IMG/VR virus record: IMGVR_UViG_3300025110_000007 | Span: 1-64,000 of that record | Origin: a virus | DNA length: 64,000 nt | Strand: one strand, 5' to 3' | Shown: positions 41,601 to 49,426 of the stretch, piece by piece | Numbering within the stretch: position 1 is the stretch's first letter | Layout: each line of letters opens with the position of its first letter | Translations under genes and position numbers: made by a program | Notes under the pieces: generated by a model | What the model was told of the DNA's origin: nothing | Seen by the model: only the letters and a program-made list of their open reading frames with translations | Databases searched by the model: none

Positions 41601-44600
41601 ACCAGCGGCTAAATCTTTGTCGCCGTAAATGTAATCGTAGCGGGTGGAAACACCATCTCTTCCCATTCCCCACTTACCAGCATCAGGTGCCCAACCCGGA
41701 ATGCCTGCTTGCGTCAATCCGCCGAAGTTGATTCGGGCCTTTGCTTGTGTTCCTACTCGCAGACCTTCGACGAGAACCTTCCCATCTGACTTGGGCTCAA
41801 AACTGGAATTGAGGATAGTGTTGCTACTGCGACCAGTGGCGTGCTCATCTGTTGAGTGAGCATTGATTGCGCCCGAGCCATGTACTTCTGGACCAAAGTC
41901 AAGTGTGTTTTGATAATCCGCATCGACTTCCTCCATTGGGATGTATTCTCGGAGAGTAGTGATTGGAGCGAACGGCCGACCGAACTTGTTGATTGGCATT
42001 GGTGCAGGGTGCATGTTTTCGCCGTCCATCTCATCTGGCTGGCACCAGTAGTTGCGGAAGCGTCCTCCGTGACCAATAAGATACTCCGGTCTGTACGGAG
42101 CCTGTCCGTTGGAATTATCCATCCATGCGCAGAAGTTGCGACCCGACGCACCGGGCACGGTTGAATGAACTACGATTGAGTAGCCTTTCTTGCCTTCTGC
42201 ACTATTGACAACCCGGCCAAGGTGAGCACGCATGTACCCCATGTGCGTACCTCGGTCATGACTGCCGAAAGCCGTATCAGAATTCCAGAAGGGAGCAGGG
42301 TCGTGTGTCGAACCAGTAGCGGCAAAGTCTGCTTTTTGATGTGGGGCGGTAGGGTCTTTGCGAGGATTGGTGCTGGTTGCTGAATGACCTTTGCCAAAAT
42401 CAAACCTGTCTGCCTCACCCAAAAATTGGTCAGCCGGTCGTCGAGCGTGAGTTCGACCTGTCTTTGCTCCAGCCTGATTGATACGGCGGACAACCTCTCT
42501 TGCGGCCGCTTCGATGTCAGTGATACCTTGGCGGACCCCTATTTCTCCAAAGTCAAGAGTGAGGCGGCGTACAAAATCCATTTGATTCCAATGTGGTAAA
42601 TGTTGCAGGCGACTTTCTTCATGTCCAGACAAATCAAGAGTCGAAGACCGAATACCTTTCATTGACAAAAAGGCAGGAACTACTCGTGTACCATCAGGAG
42701 TATCGAACAATGTTGATACCTCGTCAGAGGAGGAGTCAATTTGCAAGTGGGTGTCTTCTGGTGCACCGTATTCCGTGACTGCATCATTTGTTCTTCGCAT
42801 AGTTGCAATGACATCGGGTACATGATTATGATAACCTGTTGCATGTGTGGCAATTGTGACATTGAGTTGCCCTGAATTCATGTGCGCCATAGCCGCCTCC
42901 ATAAATTCGGACTTAGCAGTTGAGGCCGTTTCTTTGTGCTGACTTGGAAAACCGTTAGCCACATCAACGGGTGTTTTGACCTCGGCTGTTGCGGGACTAC
43001 TTTGAACTTGCATCCAAAGGTCTTGGAAAGCAATGAACTCACGGTCATGAGCGACATCGTAAAGCAACACACGGGCATAGTCTTCTGTACACTGATACGG
43101 GTCCAGATAAGCCACGGTAGGAGCCAAAGTAGCACTGAGCCCCAGTGCTTCGTAATTCAACTCAATCGTTTTGTTGATATGTTGTACGAAGTTGCGGCTC
43201 GTTTCTAAGCAAGAATTACCAATCAGGAAATTTTCCATGGGTATGCTCTCACGAGGCGTAGTTGCAAAATCACCTTCACCGCCAAGGAAACCTGACCAAA
43301 CTTGACCTTCGTTCAAAGTACCTCGGCTTTTACAGAAAAGTCCCTCCACTGAGTGCGGGTTGGTGTATTGCATGTTCATCCAAACAGTATCTCCATCCCT
43401 GAGTCCACCGGGGCAAAATGGGTTAGCCCATTTACTGTTGAGCAATTGTGTATCTAATGTAGTAGGTACGGTGGAACCAGTAGCACGGAAATCAACAAGC
43501 AAAATTTCAGTACCTGCACTCGGATTGAAACCGCTATCAATTGAAATCAGAGAAAGGACATTGCCAGTGCGTGTTTTGTAATGAGCGTATTTGTAAGCAC
43601 TTGCAGTGTTATCGTAGTACCGAACCCGATATGCATGTGTGCTGTGAGAGGTGGTTGCTGGCCATGTTTCGGATGATTCAAGAGTAAGATTCGGACTACT
43701 GAAAGCCTCAACAATGCCACGGGCTCTTTTGTTTTGTACATGAGGTAGGTGTGGGTTTGTGGTTGGTCCTGAACGGAACTCAACAGCAGAGACATACTGT
43801 TTCAACCCATAATCTATGTTGCCACCCTGTGTCATTACATTTGCACGGTCGTAATAGAACTCAGAACGCTGTTCAAACCCTGCGCTTGATAGTGTTGGAT
43901 TGTCAGCAATTGATGCGTAATTCATGTTTTGAATGCCTTGAGCAGGGGAAATTCGACTGCCTACTTGGTAATCACGAAGGAAGTTAGAAGAGAACGCCCA
44001 TGCATCATCCGCCGCCGCATTGCCTGCAACGGTCAGATAATTGTTGGTTGTATCAATTGCGCTGTAAATCACCCACTCGCCATTCTTTGTAAAGGCAGAA
44101 CGGAACCTGAGTGCGCCTCCGATGCCCCCTATGACAACAGGAGCGGCCGAGGGTATTGGGAAAAGGCTTGCGTCTTTCACATAGATGCGTCTGTTAGCAC
44201 TGTCGTACTCAGCACTGATGGTTGTACCACGCTTGTGTTTCTTTTGAGATACAGGAAGAGAAAACGCACTGTTGACTTGTGGGTCTTCTGGTGCCACGCT
44301 CTTTGGTCTTCGACCAACAGGGTTAGGGGCCCATGTAGGGGCAGTGTAGGTTGCATCAAGATGCAACTTCATGCTGTTATCAGGACCGGGGAACACACCC
44401 GCATCAGGGTCATCGAAAAAGAAATCCTCAAACAGGGGGAACTCAATCATGGCTCGTGTACTGGCATACTGTGTGCCCAACTGATAATCGTGTTGTACAG
44501 TGTCCAGTGTTTGGAAAAGTCTGTCGTTGACGGTCGTGCCATCAGGAGCAATGGACTCTGCGTTAAATTTGTCATCCACCTGCAAATAGCCACCGATTGC

Positions 44601-47600
44601 AATTGCTGTCCCTGTCTTCCAATCTGCAAACGAGGCGGCTTCTGTACCATCAAAGAGAATGAATTTACCTGAGCCTAAATGCGTTGAGCCAGAAGCAAAT
44701 GTGAATACGCTTCCTGTCTTTGATGCGTATTCGGCTGAGGCAAACAACTGATTGTCTGCCCCTTCGATTCCGGGCTTTTGCAGGAAGATTTTTCCTATCT
44801 TTGGAAAGCAGTAAGTTCCCCACGATGCAAGGTCAGTGGCGTTATTATTGAGCGGTACGACTGTAATGGTTGTGCTACCAAGCGCACTTACCTTCGTCGT
44901 ACAGTCCCGACGAGTCGACCAGCCAACACGGGCTGTTGGACTCGGGTCCCAAGTCGGCTTAGTATTGACCGCTCCTTGCCCTACTCCACCCATAGTCATC
45001 GTGACTACTGGGCTACCGGGCATAATTTCCTTGACAATGTGTGAATCAGGAGCACCGTCACCCTTGACATTGACAGAATTGGATAAAGCGTCTGCAACCA
45101 AACCGTGTGCTCGCAGGACTGTGTCGCTCTCACCATTGCTGTCGAAGTCAATGACCTTCCCACGACCGACAACATACTGGACAATGACCGTGTTGGGTTC
45201 TGAATCGTCTTTGTTTGTCAGCATCTTTGTCAGTTGGCTGAACCTACGACGGTCAGATGGCTGTACGACAACACGGGTTCGACCGCTCTTTGTACGATGA
45301 CCTATGATGTCAAACACTTCATTGACAGCAGTACTTTGATTTGTTGAACTGACGGCCTGCATTAGAGGTTGATGAAACAATTCCTCATTATCTGCTACTG
45401 TTCCGGCAATACCTGCGCTGATACCAATGGCTGTGGAAGATATGCTTGTAATTGCACCAAGCAACAAGCCCTTTTGAGTGTACACATTGAGTCCTACTCC
45501 AAATTTGGTAGTAGCGTCAACACCATCGACTGTGATTGAAGTAGCACTTGCCGAATAACCTCCGCCATTGTTGACGAGTACGCCTGTACGAGGACGCATG
45601 TCTTTCTTGAACTCCGCTTGGAAGTTTCCAGATGCTTCTAAATTTGGCGTGATTTGTTCATTATCCGATGCTGAAATTAGCAATTTATGGAAAAATGATT
45701 TGTGGACGGTGTTATCGTAAAGCGCAGATGCAATCACCTGCGGTGCTTTTTGTACAGAATCAGACGAATGTAGTGGAAGGTAGTTGTCAGGGGTTAGAGA
45801 CACATCTAATTGCGTTTCTGCGATAGTACCTTCCGAATCATCGCCTACAAGCCCGCCGTCCTCGATGTAAAATGATGAATCAGATTCAAATTCCAACACG
45901 CCGCCCGGTGCATAGAGAACTGCTGTTCCAGCAGATATGTCTGAATGAATGAGGTCAACCATCTTAACGCCTGATGCCAACTGCGTGTTGCCGCTTGGAA
46001 TTGTTTTTTCGACTAAAAGAACACTGCCACGCAACGACACATTGACAATTGCCCCCGTGACTGCGGCAGTTTGGAATGCCGATGTAGGAGCAGAGGAAAA
46101 TGTCAGCGTCTTTGCGCTGTGGTCGAGTGTGGCCGTAATAGACGAGGCACCTGCCACCTCTCCTGCTATGCTGATGTAATCAGCACGAATGGTAGTGCCT
46201 GTTTTGCCAAAGGCTTCTGTGCTTTGAAATTTAATTACATTGGAAGAATAATTGTGAGTCAGTCGTCCTGTGGCGGCATGTTTCATACCCGTACCTGCAA
46301 AGTCGATTGCATTGTAATGTACCTGTACGAATGGAGCGTAGTCGTATGTTGAAAGGCTGGGCACATTAAGAATCGCCACCCTTGACTCAGTAGACGGAGT
46401 CATGTGACGAGTGTGTGCATCACCCGTGGGAGAAGTGTCGCCCATGTTTCTCAAAGCAAATGGCTCTGCGTCAAAACCATCCCCACCTATGGCAAGAAGG
46501 GCTCGCTGAGTATCGTCGATGCCAGCCATTCCGTTTTCAACAGCCTGAGTTGGAACAGAGGAAAAGGTCAATCCTGAAACATCGTATGGTCCAAACAAGT
46601 CATTGAACACAACAGGACTACCGGGTGGGACAGAGTCTGACAAATCAGCGTACTGTGCGGCAAAAGATGCTTCCATTACCTGCGCAACAGCGTCAACACT
46701 CTGCTCAACATAAGCGGCCTTGGGCGTTGGCATCGTACCCATGAACGGGTGACCGGGGATATGATTGAGTGTGTGTCGACCTGTGTGGCCTATGAGGAAA
46801 TTGTCGGCCATACGAGTGGTTGCAGAGAACTTTGAATAGCCGTTATCTGTTGTTGCCATTGTTAGGGCAAACAGCAATCCGTGATTTTCAAAGTCACTTT
46901 CGTCGATGAGAACTTGTCCTTGGCGATGAGAGAACTGTGTGCCTGTACCAGCAATCTGATACGGCTCTCCTGTACCTCCATCAACCAAGCAATCGCCTGT
47001 GACAATGGCTCCAATGCCTGCACCGTGTGCCATAAGCAGACCTCTGCGGCCTGTACTGGCGTTGCTTGCATAATCCAAGTGAATACTTTCGACGGTCATT
47101 GTACCAGCAGACGCATCCACTGCGGTGATTCGTACACGCTCAGGTGCTTCTCGGTTGGGAATGCCTGTGCTTTGATTGTACCCAAGTGGATTGATGAGCA
47201 GGTTGAATGGTACATGTGGTACACTGACAGTTGTCGATGACCCGCTGGTAAAGCGTTTAACACTGTACGAGCCGTTTGATTGGGGAGATGTGGTCAGGTC
47301 CACCGAAGTCAGACCGCTTTGTCCAGTGAACTCGTCGACCAAGGTCTGTGCCAATGTGGTACCGATTGAAATGGATGATGATGCTCCTGTCGAAGCCGAT
47401 AAAGAAGGTAGCGTAATACTGGTAGCAATGGGTTCAACAGGTTCTTCAAATCTCCAAAGACCAAGAGTTGAGTCGTTCTTGACAGGCAAAGACAAATCGT
47501 GACCAGCATCGGATGCTCCTCTGCTCCAGTGCACGGCCTCGATAGTGCCACGATATTCCCCTCCTGTACCACCAATGCTGAGTTGCGTAGGATGAAGAGC

Positions 47601-48173
47601 CAGTTCGTGTTCTTCGTCAAGCGTTTTCGATGCGATGACATCTCCGTTGATGTGGAGCGAAAGTATTGTGCGGTCAAAAGTCAGTGTCACTTGAAGCAGT
47701 TCCCGGTGCCCGAGGTTAAGCCCGGTCAGGTCATTCTTGCTGTCGTCCTGTGCGTTGAATGTATCGTGTACATCGAGGCCAGCACGAGGGAAGGTGACAC
47801 CATCCCAGTAAGCAACATCGCCATCCAAACCAGAAACGGCTTGTGCACTGCTCAATGTGAATGTGTTTTCAGCATCGTTGGCTATGTTGCGCAACTTGAC
47901 TTGAGCGTGTGCAGGTCCGGGGCTCGATGGGCTCCCTACGATGATGCGACAGACATTTTCCTGTTCCCACACTATGCCCCCAGAGTCTGGAATAATCCAA
48001 GCCTCGATAGTAAAGGCAGACAACGCAGATGGTGTTTTTTGATGCGTCAAGTCACTACCTGTGTGTAGTTCTCCAAAGTTGTTCTTGAATGTCATCTGAG
48101 GAACAATGACACCATCGGTAATACCATTGAAGAAAAGGGCGTGACTTGGTTCGATTGATACAGTCATACTCAC
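32667..48173 (-). CDS. Giant 5168-residue virion protein with N-terminal LamG-like domain
   Basis: One uninterrupted 15.5-kb frame, about a quarter of the window. Residues roughly 30-250 resemble a LamG/concanavalin-A-like domain (FTIEAWIIPDSGG, LLQVTLTFDRTILSLHINGD, GTIEAVHWSRG, LGLWRFEEP), which binds glycans in other proteins. The rest is Ser/Thr/Gly/Asn-rich, beta-pattern and low in cysteine, as in extracellular or virion proteins. It lies after two tail proteins and before hub and fibre genes, so a huge tail-tip or side-fibre adhesin is likely. Start is GTG 48173 (overlapping the prior stop) or ATG 48167 (behind GGGGTG). No protease or hydrolase motif was recognised by eye. Confidence 0.8.
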   Translation of the reverse strand: MSMTVSIEPSHALFFNGITDGVIVPQMTFKNNFGELHTGSDLTHQKTPSALSAFTIEAWIIPDSGGIVWEQENVCRIIVGSPSSPGPAHAQVKLRNIANDAENTFTLSSAQAVSGLDGDVAYWDGVTFPRAGLDVHDTFNAQDDSKNDLTGLNLGHRELLQVTLTFDRTILSLHINGDVIASKTLDEEHELALHPTQLSIGGTGGEYRGTIEAVHWSRGASDAGHDLSLPVKNDSTLGLWRFEEPVEPIATSITLPSLSASTGASSSISIGTTLAQTLVDEFTGQSGLTSVDLTTSPQSNGSYSVKRFTSGSSTTVSVPHVPFNLLINPLGYNQSTGIPNREAPERVRITAVDASAGTMTVESIHLDYASNASTGRRGLLMAHGAGIGAIVTGDCLVDGGTGEPYQIAGTGTQFSHRQGQVLIDESDFENHGLLFALTMATTDNGYSKFSATTRMADNFLIGHTGRHTLNHIPGHPFMGTMPTPKAAYVEQSVDAVAQVMEASFAAQYADLSDSVPPGSPVVFNDLFGPYDVSGLTFSSVPTQAVENGMAGIDDTQRALLAIGGDGFDAEPFALRNMGDTSPTGDAHTRHMTPSTESRVAILNVPSLSTYDYAPFVQVHYNAIDFAGTGMKHAATGRLTHNYSSNVIKFQSTEAFGKTGTTIRADYISIAGEVAGASSITATLDHSAKTLTFSSAPTSAFQTAAVTGAIVNVSLRGSVLLVEKTIPSGNTQLASGVKMVDLIHSDISAGTAVLYAPGGVLEFESDSSFYIEDGGLVGDDSEGTIAETQLDVSLTPDNYLPLHSSDSVQKAPQVIASALYDNTVHKSFFHKLLISASDNEQITPNLEASGNFQAEFKKDMRPRTGVLVNNGGGYSASATSITVDGVDATTKFGVGLNVYTQKGLLLGAITSISSTAIGISAGIAGTVADNEELFHQPLMQAVSSTNQSTAVNEVFDIIGHRTKSGRTRVVVQPSDRRRFSQLTKMLTNKDDSEPNTVIVQYVVGRGKVIDFDSNGESDTVLRAHGLVADALSNSVNVKGDGAPDSHIVKEIMPGSPVVTMTMGGVGQGAVNTKPTWDPSPTARVGWSTRRDCTTKVSALGSTTITVVPLNNNATDLASWGTYCFPKIGKIFLQKPGIEGADNQLFASAEYASKTGSVFTFASGSTHLGSGKFILFDGTEAASFADWKTGTAIAIGGYLQVDDKFNAESIAPDGTTVNDRLFQTLDTVQHDYQLGTQYASTRAMIEFPLFEDFFFDDPDAGVFPGPDNSMKLHLDATYTAPTWAPNPVGRRPKSVAPEDPQVNSAFSLPVSQKKHKRGTTISAEYDSANRRIYVKDASLFPIPSAAPVVIGGIGGALRFRSAFTKNGEWVIYSAIDTTNNYLTVAGNAAADDAWAFSSNFLRDYQVGSRISPAQGIQNMNYASIADNPTLSSAGFEQRSEFYYDRANVMTQGGNIDYGLKQYVSAVEFRSGPTTNPHLPHVQNKRARGIVEAFSSPNLTLESSETWPATTSHSTHAYRVRYYDNTASAYKYAHYKTRTGNVLSLISIDSGFNPSAGTEILLVDFRATGSTVPTTLDTQLLNSKWANPFCPGGLRDGDTVWMNMQYTNPHSVEGLFCKSRGTLNEGQVWSGFLGGEGDFATTPRESIPMENFLIGNSCLETSRNFVQHINKTIELNYEALGLSATLAPTVAYLDPYQCTEDYARVLLYDVAHDREFIAFQDLWMQVQSSPATAEVKTPVDVANGFPSQHKETASTAKSEFMEAAMAHMNSGQLNVTIATHATGYHNHVPDVIATMRRTNDAVTEYGAPEDTHLQIDSSSDEVSTLFDTPDGTRVVPAFLSMKGIRSSTLDLSGHEESRLQHLPHWNQMDFVRRLTLDFGEIGVRQGITDIEAAAREVVRRINQAGAKTGRTHARRPADQFLGEADRFDFGKGHSATSTNPRKDPTAPHQKADFAATGSTHDPAPFWNSDTAFGSHDRGTHMGYMRAHLGRVVNSAEGKKGYSIVVHSTVPGASGRNFCAWMDNSNGQAPYRPEYLIGHGGRFRNYWCQPDEMDGENMHPAPMPINKFGRPFAPITTLREYIPMEEVDADYQNTLDFGPEVHGSGAINAHSTDEHATGRSSNTILNSSFEPKSDGKVLVEGLRVGTQAKARINFGGLTQAGIPGWAPDAGKWGMGRDGVSTRYDYIYGDKDLAAGTKQHGLVNQSGGGYIPDDDIRPDKMGTGQLYGIRMVDHRGDSHTIRMAYKQYGEALGNSLTRLPPTLDNEVIIHFDDRDVGQGGFTIGKHISGKGDVCGQYTGGTKQSFRGNLWNTYNSPAVGISATFQKDGSNDNFKIILAAPYGTGSNLAHTDILGYLGLPDSGLIQLNDVAGTANNGETYYYTSRSHYAKAGASGVHYLYGVKNISSDYSSAVTRIFSPRINFTSLLTDEVIAAAVNHAINMEDPNTEDVSATSFDCTSYLAPDGKTLGEWGVAPDAIRIKAHSSKHKVTPLRHLFQSSVGKDWGIQAAASNLATGTNHLGGLTEAEILAGVRLDVGYIPATVLHITTKYRGPNANTATPVLVDSLNDSVNVKQWRDNLRGDTYIRLPGDRITPCINTVMVNIASKDTSTTPDHLVLPSNEYLYLAMTPASDDSNAWSEEVVFWRGDTDWARAVSKAGAAENKLDLLNHSADFVTNLAADDILVAHANLLKFHDCDGIRTTGSHHGEPFLYFRGGRSSVDRWVPLYFGGGFSGVTLDINDGTQNDYEEFYTHPYSSGPTGSAGMQNVGEAAGSYALIDTNAMLAMFPGTPYLNQHNGQHYPPFFNKDAMLSPDLDAGNNTNASSTGVTYTGGGKTVNCNRPSPIVLRFSHPHARYSTTSATNDATTYLVFGPGQAVPHNFQSYEPQLSDIVTTGNGYSAVPSTHPAGESFLPNLISHGGSTLYGFSANLPPTKEYQASNISGYNWILNWEPTKGMPNSRFYGQGAGKGRYYDTHFGPSSPVAYAHPFDDVFKNYAGTFIGAIANTRASNSLWHMDGGYHPGGHFLDNHIIRNVKNPSSTNRLATGSGDTRNPSVFRVSSALAKAYSNGDIGGNIFVIDATRCQNAEELAAVLAAGINTFPGIDPLKAIGGTFLPTMQHAGKQDRYGWVALDVQPDGYTAEDGAAATLQAAGTLPTTLPAYGWLRISNGTKSAFAPYVSYTGATFTLGKNGITNSTNLVDPTTKAAIAAAQVNGDNGPAVVYVWTKAGTHQYNNTTQSREHMTQVHFNGFMDAVDRTKPIGAVGWAGEAYSYLNSYNGTSIGGTKFPAGLGAWHPFLGFAPYGSAETCLASSPPIGITDTPSSLANDFCVHGLSSRHLVAVSHESELPLIAKTDRDGIIASGDWLSVKADGNILRAGTQAWSINKVHNKSRYNAPATAGPHVEANIRASTDFTAYPNVDTVAYPNARVTSTSHVSRADPCQSPTGDLFWDKSIMSTNQLHTLADTLVQECTGITSRTEYYETSAGLYKYYDTKSAARNFTEEHIVWKRMDGGNLTMPASNARGLGMIPWTVRKDGGSYKTVGEKILGNCRFSFESTNSAMFPIIQAQELSHPQLAQKHINEKENALIIPNEHLQFESMQVVDDTGQEHRLEGGSPLGTVIMDFRHVSDRDIEGLSPAIAGSGISPNMKIRLPNADEIPGNIIVRPGFDRIQAYQNETMGSGGLMHPAQAQPSITDTFKETYDGPRLWPTWENNGWEHLSQDGTDLSDDRLAFPASSSKGWESHTDNAPLNTAYEPHDRSLQFHVTRVGVTMTHRYDVDELTYSGYSGTEITVGSTPEDDTWKDNGESSGGRWFLRVYDPTTNKGVLASYTNTGTNKFTGVVYSPDFVSFVTGKTGLKVVPSYFMPAGSTRFFASRRLRDHSEYSGASPDMKTIDWTAVNGTPHTALSAPKMTPMPIPRMGHHYVTPTMALMPGHYAHPAYQRLYNLGQASRITTSSTFEEDMSAEYSGNDLLERLNPRDPLVWFSGASAPYGPSDIHGGAFTLLTETKVKFDGYGIAASKGSAGTTNSQGGHSIVLEAAGSYTLNDHFPDPMEVGAYQIIIQPNVFKQQFSGYHSNHSDAVKAPSESGTKVTELTGQQVNTVVAIAHDDGSNTNGAYTLILAEATMADVRGCEIMLNEIMLDLEPDASSQFTNLPPLANYNALGVEETTSPAFSRRTLPYHPNMFIQTTPGFTLTVPWWAQLHKDGATASAATHFRHLEWHTPDHYYQMNRATFGAVGAQITLAGYPTCYPDIYAEHYRVRSLNPNAKVTASSAGGSTVNVDNAELFPVKAYYGEVLEYTDANGERQTATYTNRTGTLAHATLGTPTQFQGVTEVTPLFFDNLTNDTIIRLSGPYDNRKADEIFTNSLVSMTTRVMPQTMNGTRDTNSLHLADAYLCMWHPNLGRPFTYYSDDNSRGFYDKNGATDTPVLKKGLNNVPEHFETIHYNDFFYAASKGPFTFGMRWIIPPGAAGTGGTGTTKSGADMDGDGNLSHQGGTIGSDKYNFAGYWPGGSRGGAGSSRLDGFLETLIGWGGKLFGVDCVSFHDNTGLEERTYAQMTTASDNARNTCFGYRFALRQPYNRPRWSPYVRGYLEVANANALLGYYHGPFIQQDNKDDGWVGGTDYPATYTGVLERLTQISALLNQDQLGRQVRYSDGRRMTRAFGCPVRTIRNSSSVRRMYAGDRAGLEIAEIAQAHRYYMVDWWGNTRGEDVRRFPVRGFGISPAWDPEDAYEDGGSGNRPEANGLFATSTDRQSGNSNTANNDVAAMAIVDWFNPTNAMRVGDRGDGRGVRWPTHFNESLLMDISETVEPTGLVLSQPTAEPTVGKGLVRPRNDVLQAGETDRGISARLDLADDDGLLKPTAMVNETTESITTDTMLAEPVGGDGVRIGLDVDTLGELNDGVSREYVVMSTEAHSLHSNRDVGQRTTLRGAMNVGNRTLGHLDMTALDWTGQPVKGIIKVSDAHSFWALGGTYVMNWKRRAGALDVTGWGEAGATSSSNPYQDSNHTSVTENINHADSEIEFLVRPAFVLDNSHVQLFRSNMAVKSGAPQAGGTFYAATAGGKYGIYTSDAASARTGTPSSPPYAPVYSVNPANSAAVSQGPKILGVDVSGYDKTDITQPVARITMSENTLEHFRSDAARKEDYSVEPRHSQTLHPKGSKGDTSFNSGDHSTE

Positions 48174-49417
48174 ACCCCTATGACATGGTCAGCACTCATC
48201 AGTTGTAAATCATATCGGTAGGTACCATCGGCTCCTTCCTTCTTGATGTGTAATTTGGTAGGTACAACCGACAGACCGCCTTGATTGCCGACTGCGCTTT
48301 TACCTGCAAGTGTAGCCCATGCCTCTCCAAAATAATCTATCAGTCCGTCAACAAGATTTGAGAGCAGACCTGTTGAGCGACCATCTTCATCCTCACCGAC
48401 TGTGTTTGAAACCCGCATAGGCAAGGTAGCAGGTCGAGAGTTATTACGGGAATCCTTTTCAGCAGGCGTCAATTTACCATAGGTCAAGAACAGATTACGC
48501 ACAACAGGAGTGATGTCGTTCGACTGTACGAGTGAGTGGTAAGGGATTTGTATTCCCCGTAGCAGGTCAGACTCTTTACGAGAATTGGAAATTAAACCCA
48601 GTAGGTCTTGTGCCTTGTCGCCTGCACTCTTACCAAAAGAGTAGCGAGAAGGCAGACCGGATGACAAAATCGACGGGGAAAAATCATTGTTGAAATCAGG
48701 GTCAAGAGGAGTTCTTGCATAATTTTCGTTTTGGAATTTATCTTCAATGCGTACAATTTGTTGACCGTTGGCATGCTGTGATGTCGTCACAGTGAACGCA
48801 TCTGCGACACGCTTTGCACCCGGAACACCAAAGTGTCCATTTGCTGTGATATTGGTTGTCAGTTCAAGTGCGTCTTTAATGATGAGGGCCAGTGTTGAGG
48901 CAGGGTTGCCATTTGTAGCACCTGCCTCCACATTCCCAATGGGTACATCAATGTGCACATCACCCAGTTCAGCCCACTGCTTTGTTCCAACAACAGTAGG
49001 TACAGCCGAACCTCCGGCCCTGTTTGAAACAGTTGAGTTGAAATCAAGAACAATGAAGGTGAAATTACCACGAGGTGAATTATTTCGCCAATACATAGGC
49101 AGGAATCGAATTGATTTACCCGCCAAGAGATTGGTTGCTGGGCCAGCCTCTATGGTCGATGCAACCCAATTGCTGGTTATAATTTCTCTATACGCAAGAC
49201 GAGGCGACTGTACAACTCCAGCATCATCATCGTCTTCCAAAAGACCAGAGATGTTCATTGTGACTTGCGGCAAGTTTGTGTCAACACCTACTCGCTGTGA
49301 TGAAATCGGTAGTGGGAAAACAGTGACTCCACGAGAAACGGCGACCGCTATGTCTGTCGCACTCGTATTGATTGTGAAGTTATTCCCCTCACCAAAAACA
49401 AATCGAACAGGAATCAT
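48170..49417 (-). CDS. Tail protein, paralogue 2 of 2 (415 aa)
   Basis: A 415-residue protein. It shares with the next-upstream gene a block GKSAGDKAQDLLGLISNSR, GIQIPYHSLVQ, and NLFLTYGKLTP, followed by a similar ending YRYDLQLMSADHVI. The pair are therefore paralogues. Position after the chaperone/coiled-coil genes and before the giant protein suggests distal tail or baseplate proteins. ATG 49417 follows GAGGTGATG. Confidence 0.65.
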   Translation of the reverse strand: MIPVRFVFGEGNNFTINTSATDIAVAVSRGVTVFPLPISSQRVGVDTNLPQVTMNISGLLEDDDDAGVVQSPRLAYREIITSNWVASTIEAGPATNLLAGKSIRFLPMYWRNNSPRGNFTFIVLDFNSTVSNRAGGSAVPTVVGTKQWAELGDVHIDVPIGNVEAGATNGNPASTLALIIKDALELTTNITANGHFGVPGAKRVADAFTVTTSQHANGQQIVRIEDKFQNENYARTPLDPDFNNDFSPSILSSGLPSRYSFGKSAGDKAQDLLGLISNSRKESDLLRGIQIPYHSLVQSNDITPVVRNLFLTYGKLTPAEKDSRNNSRPATLPMRVSNTVGEDEDGRSTGLLSNLVDGLIDYFGEAWATLAGKSAVGNQGGLSVVPTKLHIKKEGADGTYRYDLQLMSADHVIGV

Positions 49418-49426
49418 AGCATCACC

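Noticed and set aside
43929-44672. A 247-codon plus-strand open frame inside the giant gene
   Set aside because: It lies wholly antisense to the 5168-residue frame, has no Shine-Dalgarno sequence or TATA box, and its translation is Cys/Arg-rich and unlike the other proteins here; it reflects codon bias of the sense strand.
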